From NCBI GenBank assembly GCA_947650285.1, contig CANTFL010000199.1:186001-250000 (forward strand): a stretch of DNA of 64,000 nucleotides. Direction: 5' to 3'. The notes under the pieces are model-generated. The model searched no databases, was not told where the DNA came from, and saw only the letters and a list, made by a program, of their open reading frames with translations. This stretch comes from Hyaloperonospora brassicae (Eukaryota > Oomycota > Peronosporomycetes > Peronosporales > Peronosporaceae). Of the stretch, positions 43,696 through 54,769 are shown piece after piece (the stretch's first letter is position 1; each line of letters begins with the position of its first letter). The translations under genes and the position numbers were made by a program.

Positions 43696-43885
43696 ACGAA
43701 GACAAATGACGCTCAACTTAGTGACAGAAACGAATCAACAGATCGAGAACATAATCAGAATAAATCACAACATGCACTTTTATCACACCATGCACTTTCA
43801 TCACTTCATGTTGTGATTTATATCAATCATGTTATCGATCTGTTGATCCGTTTCTGTCATTGAGTCGAGCGTCATTAGTATTCGC
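43696..43885. repeat. 190-bp fold-back (imperfect long inverted repeat)
   Basis: Left arm 43696-43774 and right arm 43807-43885, 79 nt each and without net length difference, around a 32-nt loop. Arms share AATGACGCTC, GTGACAGAAACG / ATGACAGAAACG, ATCAACAGATCGA and AAATCACAACATG. About 80 percent of positions pair. No terminal coding capacity is seen. It could be a MITE-like fold-back or a small-RNA precursor. Confidence 0.75.
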
Positions 43886-46296
43886 ACTTGTGTTGTCAAT
43901 TCCCTTGGTGCACAAAAAAGAGCAAGGACAATATTTTGTAAAAATATATGTCTCGGATCTGCATGAGATGACCTGCAAAAACGCAACATCAATCAATGCA
44001 TTATTCAAGCAGGTAAAAAAATACAGCACCAATTACGCCTTTTCAAGCAACAATTCTATCAGCTCAGTAGAAGGTACCAAATTATACTTGTCTACTTAAT
44101 AGATGAAAACCAATCGACGGCGCCGTAAGAGTCTCGTCGAATAGAGTCCACGAATCGGAGAGCAGGCATACTCCATCCGAGAGTACCGTACTATTCGATA
44201 TAAACGTATCATCAACCCAAGGAACTGTAAGAGCGCGAAAAAGACGGCTTCTATCACTTATTGTGAGGCCGTAGAACGTGAAAGTTTAAAGCCTGCTGGT
44301 TTGAGATAGGTCTCTCGAAGCCATTGTGTGCGAGGTATCACTTATACGAATACCATTATTGAATCCGAAGGGACGAACCGCGAAGGCATCATGTCTTATT
44401 GCCAAGCAATGGCACAAATTGCCGTCTTGATTCCGCGATTAGTTGAATTGGGGTGTCAATCGTGTATTAGTACACTTTAAACGAGCGGCTTTACTATTGT
44501 ACCATTGTAACGAAAGATCACACTGCTAGCAACGATATACAGCTAGTGATGATCTAATAATCTAGATAATGGTGGATTGGTCTTCTGCGTAAGAAATTGC
44601 CTATCATAGAATATGACATATGTTTCTCGCATAGCATATATATTCGTTATGCACTGTGGTTTATACATTCAAATAGTCTTTTTTAAGTAAAAAGCCTTTC
44701 AATCACAGAAACGATATAATAATCAGTAGCTGCACGAGAAGCAGTGCGTTTTGATGTCGGTGAAGGACCTCGGATAAGCTCGCAATGTCGAATGTTTGGT
44801 ATCAAATACGGTCATAAGTACCATTAAGCGTATAGTCCAGGAGTCAATGTTGTAATTTTTTAACATTATGACTTACAGGGCTAAGAGAGGCGCATTATTT
44901 GCGTAATGTATCGAAGAATAATGTCACGAAGCCGAAATTACTGCTCTAGAAGATCTGCGGACTACTGGGTCAGGAAAATGAGTTTGAAGAATTCGGACAA
45001 GACGTAAAGAAAAACGTGTCAATCAGCCTTGAGATACAGGCAATTTGGCGAAAGTCCTCATGTTCCTTTATGGCACCAAGATGTTGTGTCTTATTGTGAT
45101 TGTCAGGATACATAATTTATGTGATCGGTAAGTAGTTGGACATTGAAATGGATATCATCTGACGATTGCTGGGCCATTAATTAATAAGCGACGAGCAAAG
45201 AAGACGAAAAAGATTTTAGGTAAGGTATTCCCGGACGACGATGATGTGTATGTTATATAGCATGTTGTAGTCAGTCATTGTCTCGTCCCATCGTGGTGAG
45301 ATATGTTTGTCACGCAGTGTCCAACGATAAAGCGCGTTTAGCGTACAGTCATATACGCGGTGGATATTTATAAACGAGATTCAGAAAAGAAGATGAAGAC
45401 TGTAAACCGTTTAGTTTCTTTCTTTATTTTTTTAACTTGAATCGAGTATCAATCACTTTCAAATTTACCTTCTCCCTCTCTTCCGCAATTTAAGGACGAA
45501 TAGCGCTGGAATGATTATCAGTCGTGGGTCGATTGCTTTTTTGGGTTATCGATGCAGTTGTATCTTATAAAGCAAAACACAAGGTACAATGTCGCTCGAG
45601 ACCTTAGAAGCAGATGTTTTAGCTGCGTGATTTACGGCTCGAGATAATATCAGTAGTTTCGACTTTTTACGAATAATGACACCGCTGTGCGACGATCCTA
45701 TACATATTAAGTGAATTGACAAATGCATTAGATGAGCTTAATGGTGAGAGAGCATTAGCTGAATACAATTATATGGATGTGCCAGCCATAAAAGCTTTGT
45801 CAGAAATACGAATTGTGGAGAAATTCAATATTAAGACATGATTAGTATTCTCTTTGTACATGCAAGCAAATGCATTGGCTAAAGCATTATCGATCGAGTG
45901 CGTCGAGTGATTGATTTATAATCAATGTGATGATAACGATGACAGATTAAGAAGTAAGCAACAAATGAGGGTCGTCCAGAGAGGCTGTGAATAGAGGCAA
46001 GTTTTCCTCACAAGTGATTACAAACACTTATTTTTGTCTACTCACTGGAATACTATCACGGATCGAAATAGCCACATGGTTTTGACACCAGATTTGGTCA
46101 ATAGAAATTTCGTCGTATATTGTAATATTGTCGAATATTTACTTTGCTGAGTCAAAATTGGAAGACTATGTCCATCGAAGGTCTTGTTCGGCACATACCC
46201 ATTATTCAACAATATCGACGTCACAGCAATGAAGTGGCCACCGATCGCTGCTAGATGCGTTGAATGGGGGAGAGCGAGTAGCGACATCACGATCTG
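43886..46296. other. AT-rich region, no supported gene
   Basis: Short ORFs only and no recognised product. Confidence 0.45.
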
Positions 46297-46358
46297 TAGG
46301 TTTCTATCGTAGAGGTAGGATCATAGATATTATGATCCTACTATACGATAGCAACCTA
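46297..46358. repeat. 62-bp nested hairpin
   Basis: The inner stem is 11 perfect base pairs (GTAGGATCATA / TATGATCCTAC, 46315-46341, loop 5). The outer stem is 15 positions with one mismatch (46297-46311 with 46344-46358). It resembles the stems of the gypsy element and may be a remnant of a similar element. Confidence 0.75.
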
Positions 46359-49300
46359 TGACGGAAGGCTTAAACGATACATCAGGCATTGCTCCACTTT
46401 ACCCTGGACATAGCGCCTATGTATAATAAGTTCAATGGTCTCAAATCTCATATGTACGTAGAATTGAGAGGCACTTACTTACACAATGGTATAACGATGT
46501 AGCTTGTACTGTGTCAGTATAGGTAGCTTGTATCAGTGTAAGTACAAGCGTTCGGTTTCTTATTACGGGTATCTTGTTTGCACCAAACACTTGTGTTTCA
46601 AAAAATGAGTTTTCCTGTTGATATGAAATGATGGAAGCCAAAGGATGATGCCACTAGTACACTCGCTCTTTGCGTCTTACTGCGTGTCGTTGGTTATACT
46701 CTAAATTTAACTTTATCCATACGTACACTGGTGGAAAAAAGTCATTTTATCGATTGTTTGCTCACTATATGAAGCCTACTGCTATTTTTACCCTTGTGAA
46801 TGCTTCTCAAATCGTAGTATGCAACACCGTTCACAAGACTATGCCAATTAAGTTGACATCATGCAAGCTTGATGATCTCGACACAACAATAATTGATTGC
46901 AGGGGGTCGACTAGAATCGCGGACTACTATCCGAGTGCAAGTATCGGGCGTAAATGCATCGTCACCGTATTTGACGAACACTTCAGTTTTATGTGCATCG
47001 AGTCTGTGACAACGAAAATCTGCACAAACCCTGTACGCTGACCGACGTACAGCAAAATCGACAGCGGCACAAAGAGCAAAAACCCTGATCACATCAGAAT
47101 CGAAAACAATCGCTAGCAAAGCGGTTAAAAATATGTCAGGTTATTTAACACAATCAAAATGTTGTCTATGCTACACGAAGCTGGTCAACTCCGCGTCTCT
47201 AGCTTAATCTTTGATGCGCAGAGCATGCATATTATCATCTTTGAAATGTCAGTCTATTTTGCCTTCGTCGATACAAAAATATATGAAGGGTCACCTTGTA
47301 GTGCGGAATGGGCCTGGATTTTGCAGCTATCTGTCACGTAGCATCTATCTCATATGCACACCTAGATTTTAGAAAAAGCTTTACTCGTCGAGGGCGTCTC
47401 CAAATCGGGGCAAGGATAAAGGTGCTACCAGTTTTTTGCTGTCACACAAACGAACATATGCCACTTGGTGTGGCCAAGGTGTCAACAGGTACAAATTGAT
47501 TTGAAGCAAATTGAGATGTCTGTCAGGTACATTGCTATAACATAAATGACGCATACTGCTCATCATGTCATAAAGCAATGCAATATAAATAATTATAACA
47601 ATCGTTCAAAATCGATCCATATGTCTCTGGATCAATAAAAAGTGTGTACATAAATAGAATATGCTCATGATTTCACCAACAAGCGAATTACATAACAAAA
47701 CGTACACCCTCTCTCTAGTTGTGCATTACTCATGTTCTTAATAATTGGAGTACTCAGCGCGCTCAATTCTACAAAATAGAGGCCGCTGAGCCGGATGTGG
47801 CTTTGCCCTTCGCCCTCGCAAAATTGGATGACGCCTCATGCAAGCACTTGCTTTTGGCCACTTTGACCTGTTTTGTGTATGGGTCTCTCTTTGATACATG
47901 CGTTCATCCATCATTCGTGTTCTTGACGAAACAGTCGAGTGCACGTCGACTTTAAATTGCCTAAACTATAAGGCATCTTTCGGCTGTATAGGGACCGTAC
48001 GAGATGCTTTTGCGTCATTATCTACACACGTTTTTGATACCAAGACTTCGTACACTCATCTCACGACAAGAGTTGAAGTGGGATGCTAGCTGCACGAGCA
48101 ACCCTTTGTACTTGCGACCGTCTCTACGGCCTATCTGTTTTTCACACTAAGTGACTCAAAGAAATGCTAAGCTCGATAACCTCTTAGAATAGCCGCTTTT
48201 AACATTTTCTACCCTATGTAGGTGTGATTGCCTCGCCCGCGTTATCTAGCAACAGAGAGATTGAATTTGGCAGGTCCAGTGTCCAAGTTTGTCGCCACGA
48301 TCTTGGTCTCTCCTACGACATTTTCCTTGAAGTCCTCACTTTGGTATAGATAATACTTAGTGGTCGAGTAATTCTTTCCGCATGGATCATGCGACATTTA
48401 TATACGCACGTACATTGGATCTATGCTACGGACAGCACATTATCTGTCGGCTTATATACCCGCAGTGTATGTACTATAATGCTATCGTTGTCCCCTATGG
48501 TAGCTTTTCGTGCGCTGCGAAATATAGCCTTACAATTGAAATTGAGGAAGGCCAGGCGTGCAGAATGAATATGGGACTTTACCGTTGATACCTTAAATCA
48601 ATGAACGAATGAATGTAGGCTGTTTGCTTTTTGTAAAAACAGTGACGCTGTCAGCGATCATTACTTGCGCAACTGAACCGCATCGGATATGTTGTACAAC
48701 ACGTCGAATGGTGGCATTTGAAATTGGCACCTCATAATGGCAGAACTGCAACATTCTAAAGCCGTATAGGTGCGCGTGCGCATACGCCATTCCGTGACGA
48801 GATACACCGGATAGCACTTTATATAATTCACGGCAAACAGCATCCCTGCCGCAACGTATGTTGTTGTCTTGATTGTACGCCTTTAACCTAACAATCATCG
48901 CACCAGGCTGACAAAGTCTCGGCAATAGTCGCATCATCATTTAAACTCTTTGACGAGTGCCTTAGAATGTCATCTGACTTTGTTAACACACATTGCGTAG
49001 GTTCACTAGTGCCTAAGGTTCCAAACACTACACCGATTACGCGACGACGGCGGCAGATCTATTTTTATTGTGGAAGCAGCAGTTGAACCTCGCAGTATGA
49101 ACAGGCGACTTCGTCCAGGCGTCAGTTTATGACTATTGATAGAAATTAGGCACAATAGCTTATGACCCAAAACGTGAGTTATATTCCATTGCTATATGGC
49201 GAGACATTATAGGCGACAATGAACACATTTCGTGCGCTCTATCCACATCAACGCACATTACGACATTTCGGAGACATTTCGGCATCATACAGAAAGCATG

Positions 49301-51930
49301 CGACTAATCTGAAAAAATCGCCTTCTCATCTGACTTCGGATGTGCACAGAGCATGTACCCCTCTCTCACTTTACATAAACATCTGCACGTTTTGCAGGAG
49401 TACGAACAGCAAGTCGAACGTGCTCGGCCATGATACAATCGAGACTGTGACGGATGGCGTAAAGATCGAATTTGCTCAAATAAGCTTGCTGTTGATCACC
49501 AAAGTGACATAAAAACCAAAGCTGTACAGCGCTGTCACAGACACGCGAACATTGCGATCTTCATTTGTTACAATCAAAGCGACGAGATGGACACTGTAGT
49601 TTCGAGTATCGAGCGCCCACGGCTACGCAAACGTCTAAGCGTCGACTGGACCAAGTGAAATATGTTTACGAGTCCGAATGACATAGCGTAAACATTTTGA
49701 GCTACAAAAAACTCTGGCGTCGACCAGTGTACAGAACAAGTCGATTACGTTTGGATGACGCCGCTTGCCCAAGAATATTCACACACCTCTGACATCGCTG
49801 ATCGAATGATCAAAAGCTTATGGAGAGGCTAAGACGATCTGGCAATATGTCAAACGACCACGAGGTTTGCTTTGACGCCGAGTTGTTATACAAACGAGCG
49901 CAACTCTGGTGTTCTAGCTTGAATGCGCACTCTACAATTCGATCTCAGTCGCATATAGAAATGTAGCGCAGAATCGACGCGAGAATGCGCATATAAAGGG
50001 ATAATGTCATTACTTCTTGATTGATGCGTGTATACTCATATCCAATTTCTCATCGCCTGGTTCTTGCTTTGCTCGTCCAGGAACATGTCGACACCCACCA
50101 ACTTGGTCTTCGTCCTGCGCATTTCCAACGGTCTCTTACATCGACAGTAAGAAGACCAGCATGCGGTATTATCATTGGCAGCAATCACTTTTGCTATACC
50201 GCAGATTATCTCGTATCATCGCAGTGTTTGCTTATTTATTTGTAGCGCATTAAGTCGCTGCTACTAAGCAGTCGGAAACCCAGCCACTTCCATGACCACT
50301 CCACAGATAAACATCCATATCAAGCTAAGATTCCGATATCTTTCAGTCTTTTGTGCAAATGATGGGTCTTTTGCGAGCAAAGATTTGCAGATAATGCAAC
50401 TTGCAGTATCCTTATCGCCCTTGCTGCCCAATTTGTCCATCTTTTCCGTAAAAGAGTGATGTGTGTGGTTTGACAAATGAGATCTATGTAATTTACGTGA
50501 CTTCCGACTTTGCTTCCTGCCACCTCGGCGATGAGAGCGTCGCGGTGTTACACGACAACTGACGTGAACTGTCGAATTCTAAAGCATCATATGTCGATTA
50601 TTTGACGTAGAAAGTTTGATGGACAAGCTCAGTAGCTGCGATGGACAGATTGGGTCTTAATTCGTACATGTGTGTATCCAGCCAATCTGCAGCTCACAAA
50701 GCATGTCACCATCGCCTGGCTATTACCACAAAGCCTCATGTGTACCTTTGCACTGCTTCCTGTCTGCAAGCATCTGGCCTTTCCACTTGTCTACATAGGT
50801 GCATCGATGTGCGATACTCCTGCACAGATGAGTGCGCAGTCTAAGCTTAAATACATAAGCATATTTGCTAGTTTTGACTAATTCTTAAGCCACGCTTTTA
50901 CAGGGTCACTCGTTTAATGTTGTGATGTGAAGAAGTGATGAGCGTTTACACAAATGGCGGCGGCACTGACGACGAGTTGTTATTATCCAAGTGCAAGCCC
51001 AACAAAAGGGCAAAGCTCTGACAAATACATGGTGCCTTCCGGTGGATACACAGCACATAAATGTCCATCTGATGCGTACACAACAATAAAGAGCAAGTGT
51101 CCCGGTAGCGAACATGGAAACATGAACCCCTAGTGAGAAAGTGGTGGCATGCTTGGAACTACTTCAACACTAGCGTTCCGATAAATGAAAGATTGTATCA
51201 CGTCGCCACACAACCTATTGATGTTTTCATACAGTGATGGGACTGAATAGATCTTGTACATTTCGAAACGTAAGAAACGGATGAATGCGGCTCGATACGA
51301 AGGCAAATGGTGCTCGTGGCTGCAATCCTATAACGCGCGATGATGCTCGCGAGAGCATGCAGAGATCCTACGCATATGCTCTGGTAAGTATAGTTTTTGC
51401 TGCTTCACCACCGATGTCAATAGTCCAAAAGCGTAGTTCATGGTGGTAGGTCGCAAAAGTGTTGGCCGTATAGACACAGCCAGTTTGCGGGCAGCCTACC
51501 ATCGCGCGCGGAGTTAAGTTCCTAAACGCTGCGTCCTTATAGTCTGAACTTGTACCAGAGAAATTATAAGCCTCACCGATGCATACGCAGCAATTCTACG
51601 CTCGCTCATCGGCGCGTTGTTTCGACGGTTGGCGGGCATCGATCGTTTGCGCCATCGATCTATAAACAACGAAAAAGGCACGCGATCATCCACTTCGCGA
51701 AGACGAAATTTGTGTGGCACTTCACAACAATACGCCAAGTCGTCCGCGAAGCACTTCGGGACAGCAAACTTACAGCTTGCGAGACTAGTGGCTGATCACA
51801 CATCATTTAGAGGGTGAAGTTGATTCGAACATACCGACACTTTTAGAGCACCACTTAACCCCTGATCGCGCTCAACACAAGCGATAGAGCAGGTAGATTT
51901 GAGCATAAGACCAAAAGCTGGTCTCATCAA
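46359..51930. other. Region without a supported gene
   Basis: ORFs up to 123 codons, such as 46670-47041, have no recognisable product. A frame near 50024 begins MRVYSYPISHRLVLALLVQ, which looks signal-peptide-like, but it soon loses any recognisable continuation. Composition becomes less AT-rich to the right. Confidence 0.4.
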
Positions 51931-52241
51931 GTCATATGTGCACGGCTGGCCTTTAAAAGATGGTCATCTGTACGCAGAGAGTCGGAACTGAAAGCGGCGA
52001 ACGATCTTCTCCTTGGTCCTGCAACAGGCATAAACGAGTTGACTGGTCGGAAGTGCCCACGGATACCGCTCAGCGTATTACTCTCCATTGAAAAGATCGA
52101 TGTCAGGTCTCGTTCCTCACGATTCAAAACACGAGCTTTCGAATCTTCATCAAGACGGAGACTCAGAGCACGGCGCGTACCTGAAGTTAGCAGCCGGATC
52201 GCTTTTTCCACTGGCACTGATGGACCCATCACCATCATCAT
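51930..52241 (-). pseudogene. Possible decayed RXLR-EER-type effector fragment
   Basis: The minus-strand frame holds RRALSLRLDEDSKARV followed by LNREERDLTSIF. The dEER-like REER, about 16 residues after a degenerate RxLR-like RALS, resembles the host-targeting region of oomycete effectors. There is no signal peptide in frame: the frame upstream closes at a stop without one. The call rests on the motif pair alone, so it is weak. If true, it is a broken gene. Confidence 0.25.
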
Positions 52242-53973
52242 CGATATTCGCCAGCGATCGCGTACACTCAGGAACGTAAATTACACGACGTGGCTGCGTG
52301 TGCACATGACAATGCCACGGCTTCTGTAAAGGTCTTGCCAATTGCACTGACAACGGCAAATACTGTGCATTGCAGCGCACTTCGATTCGATCATGGTGTC
52401 GACGCGATAATCCGACTCGCTTGATTAGTTCTTGCGCCACTAACATAGACAGCTGTCGACGCATGGATCAACGAAAATGCTACCATCGCCGACAGCAAGT
52501 CCGTCTCTCATGTAGCTCAGCTTTCGCGCCATTGGCTCTGCGTCAACAAGCTGGCTGGAAAAAGGCAGCAATAGCCACGACATCTAGTCGCGAAGCGAAA
52601 TAAAACATGCACCTGAGCCCGAACGCGAGTGACAACTTTTCCCTGCAGAGTGATGTCAGCAGGCTGGCGGGCAGCTGTGGCTGTACAAACGTGGCAGAAC
52701 CAGGCGTTTTTCTCACCGCCTCTGCGTGCTGCTGTACAGTAGCGACGGAGAGAGCTGGACGCAAATCGGTCACTTTCGCACGTCCGAGAGCCAGCTCTGC
52801 GTAGAGAGACACTGACCGCTGGCATTTTCTTTGCAAAGCACGACCTTGCAAAAGCAAGACTACTATTCTTTTTTGTGCCATCTGATTGAGGTACGGTCTA
52901 TCGTGCTTTGTGTGAGTTGGGTACACTCACGTCGAGCTGCTCGTAATGACCGTCGGGATGGACCATCTTCCACTCACGGTCGAGTGGACGAATGCCACAC
53001 GCGTCAAGTGTAAGTGCGTCAATGTACATGCGATGCTTTTTGACGCTCATGTTAGGCTACTTACTGGCTAGCGCGGGCGACATGTTTTGTGATGACAGGG
53101 TAGACGGGTCCCAAGACCACATGGCTCAATTCTCTGACTCATCAAACCTGAATCTTTCCTGGTCATGGCGCATGGCAGTCAGGATGCTTCATGTAAGCGA
53201 CACATTGGTGCTCATGTCTGGTGGCTGGGTCAGAAACGATCGATGGCTGCGTTGCTGATGCATGAGATTCGACACACGTGGGAGCACGTGGGATATGAAG
53301 ATCACGCTAGGAGAGTTCTCATCACTGCATCGGCCATCAGAGAAAGTCGAGTCGCAACGACCCCGATTCGAAATTTCTTACAGTGTACGCCAATGACGCT
53401 AGCAGCGGCAACAGTATGGGCTGTCTGCTACAGCTAAACCAGCTTGCAAGCCAAGTAGAAGTTGCCAAGCTCGTAGTCCACGTGAGGTCCAGTCTGCAGT
53501 AAGCAGCCAACACGACAGACATGAGAAAAAATCAGATTGCTTCGTGTCTTCTGCTATCGCTTACAGCCTGCTCTTAGCTTGTCGTCTTTGTCGTTATGAC
53601 TCCTTTTGCCACAGCATGATCCTTTGTGCGATGCAGAGAGCAAACATGCCTCTCAACTATCGTGCGGGTAAGACGGGATACTCCTTTCACTTTCATCTGC
53701 AGTGTGCATGACGATCCAATTTGTCAATACGCCTTGGCAGCGTGGCAGAGTGCACATGCTTTTGATCTCAGGCATGTATGTAGTAGCACGCGTGGTTGGC
53801 ATACCAGCCTTCGTGCTGACCATTGCCGCTGAAAAGGAGAGCGTGCACGTTGCGAAGCTAAGCTTCATCAGATACGGAACAACATTGGCCTTGACGATCA
53901 AATTGATAATCACTTTGTTCTGCACACTTTCGAACGACTGACTACACTTGTGACAAACAATTGGCAAACTCAA
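52242..53973. other. Region without a supported gene
   Basis: Several overlapping ORFs of 60-130 codons on both strands, none recognisable and none with repeat or RNA-gene character. Confidence 0.4.
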
Positions 53974-54699
53974 CTAGACAGCCCCCGTGCCAGCCCCACT
54001 CAACTCATCGTAGTGCGTCTGGCAGTAATTCTGCGTCCGTTCGTACGCGGGCTTGGAGCAGCTCGGCACTTGGCATCGCTTGCCACCTCCGTGAGCCCAG
54101 CAAAAGCCATGCGACACGGCAATCGTGTCGCACGTCTCGAACGAACACACAGTGCCTCCTCCATGGGACCAGCAAACGCCCTTGGACTTGGCGCGATTGA
54201 TGCAATCCAGCATCTTGCACTTGACGGATCCGCCGTGTTTCCAACAGCGCTTTGCGTGTTTCGCACGGCTGCTGCAGCCTGCCACCGAGCAAAACTTGCT
54301 GCCTTTCCGCATAGGGGCTGCAGTTTTTTCCGACGTTGAAGACGCGACCGAACGCTTTCGTTTGGCGATCGTCGAACTGCTAACAACGTCGCCACTCTCG
54401 CTCGCTTCGTCTGCGTCGTTCTCCGAATCGGACGACGACAGGATAAACGAGAGAGCCGCCTTGTCCATGGCGTGGGCCTTATTGGGGAACGGGCACGCAG
54501 CTTCAGAGCCCAATTGTTGCTGCTGCTGCTGCATTGCAGCGGTGGTGGGGACCCGCGAGGCGGGGGATACCGTGGGCCCGACCGTGAGGTTGTGTAGTGA
54601 TCTCGCGGAGGGAAAGCTGCCAGGTGTGACGACGCTGTTCAGCGTGTTCACGGCCGCCGCCGGCGGGTGCGATAGCGTCAGCTTGTCACGCACAGTCAT
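53974..54699 (-). CDS. HGG zinc-knuckle repeat protein (WRKY19-like type of oomycetes)
   Basis: A 241-residue protein from ATG 54699 (MTVRDKLTLSHPP). The TTG at 54726 is not needed. The N-terminal half is Ser/Pro-rich with a glutamine tract (QQQQQQ), an acidic segment (SSDSENDADEASESGD) and a basic patch (AKRKRS). From residue about 137 come four tandem units of the form CX4C-X9-CX2H, three ending HGG: CSVAGCSSRAKHAKRCWKHG, CKMLDCINRAKSKGVCWSHG, CSFETCDTIAVSHGFCWAHG, and CQVPSCSKPAYERTQNYCQT. Oomycete genomes carry many such proteins, often labelled WRKY19-like although they lack a WRKY domain. They probably bind zinc and perhaps nucleic acid; the cellular role is unknown. The gene is isolated in a gene-poor region. 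Confidence 0.85.
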   Translation of the reverse strand: MTVRDKLTLSHPPAAAVNTLNSVVTPGSFPSARSLHNLTVGPTVSPASRVPTTAAMQQQQQQLGSEAACPFPNKAHAMDKAALSFILSSSDSENDADEASESGDVVSSSTIAKRKRSVASSTSEKTAAPMRKGSKFCSVAGCSSRAKHAKRCWKHGGSVKCKMLDCINRAKSKGVCWSHGGGTVCSFETCDTIAVSHGFCWAHGGGKRCQVPSCSKPAYERTQNYCQTHYDELSGAGTGAV

Positions 54700-54716
54700 T
54701 CGGCAAGAGAGGGACT

Positions 54717-54765
54717 GATCAATCAATCAATCGGTCGGTCGGTCGATCGATCGATCGATTGCTCA
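54717..54765. repeat. Compound tetranucleotide microsatellite
   Basis: Consecutive TCAA, TCGG and TCGA runs of three to four units each, just upstream of the HGG-repeat gene's ATG (probable 5' UTR). Confidence 0.9.
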
Positions 54766-54769
54766 ATCT

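Noticed and set aside
50024..50245. Signal-peptide-like start MRVYSYPISHRLVLALLVQ
   Set aside because: The continuation lacks RXLR, EER or any other effector motif and ends after about 70 codons; kept only as a remark in the region entry.
53950..54718. Plus-strand frames opposite the HGG-repeat gene
   Set aside because: No motif; they mirror the cysteine/histidine repeats of the minus-strand protein.
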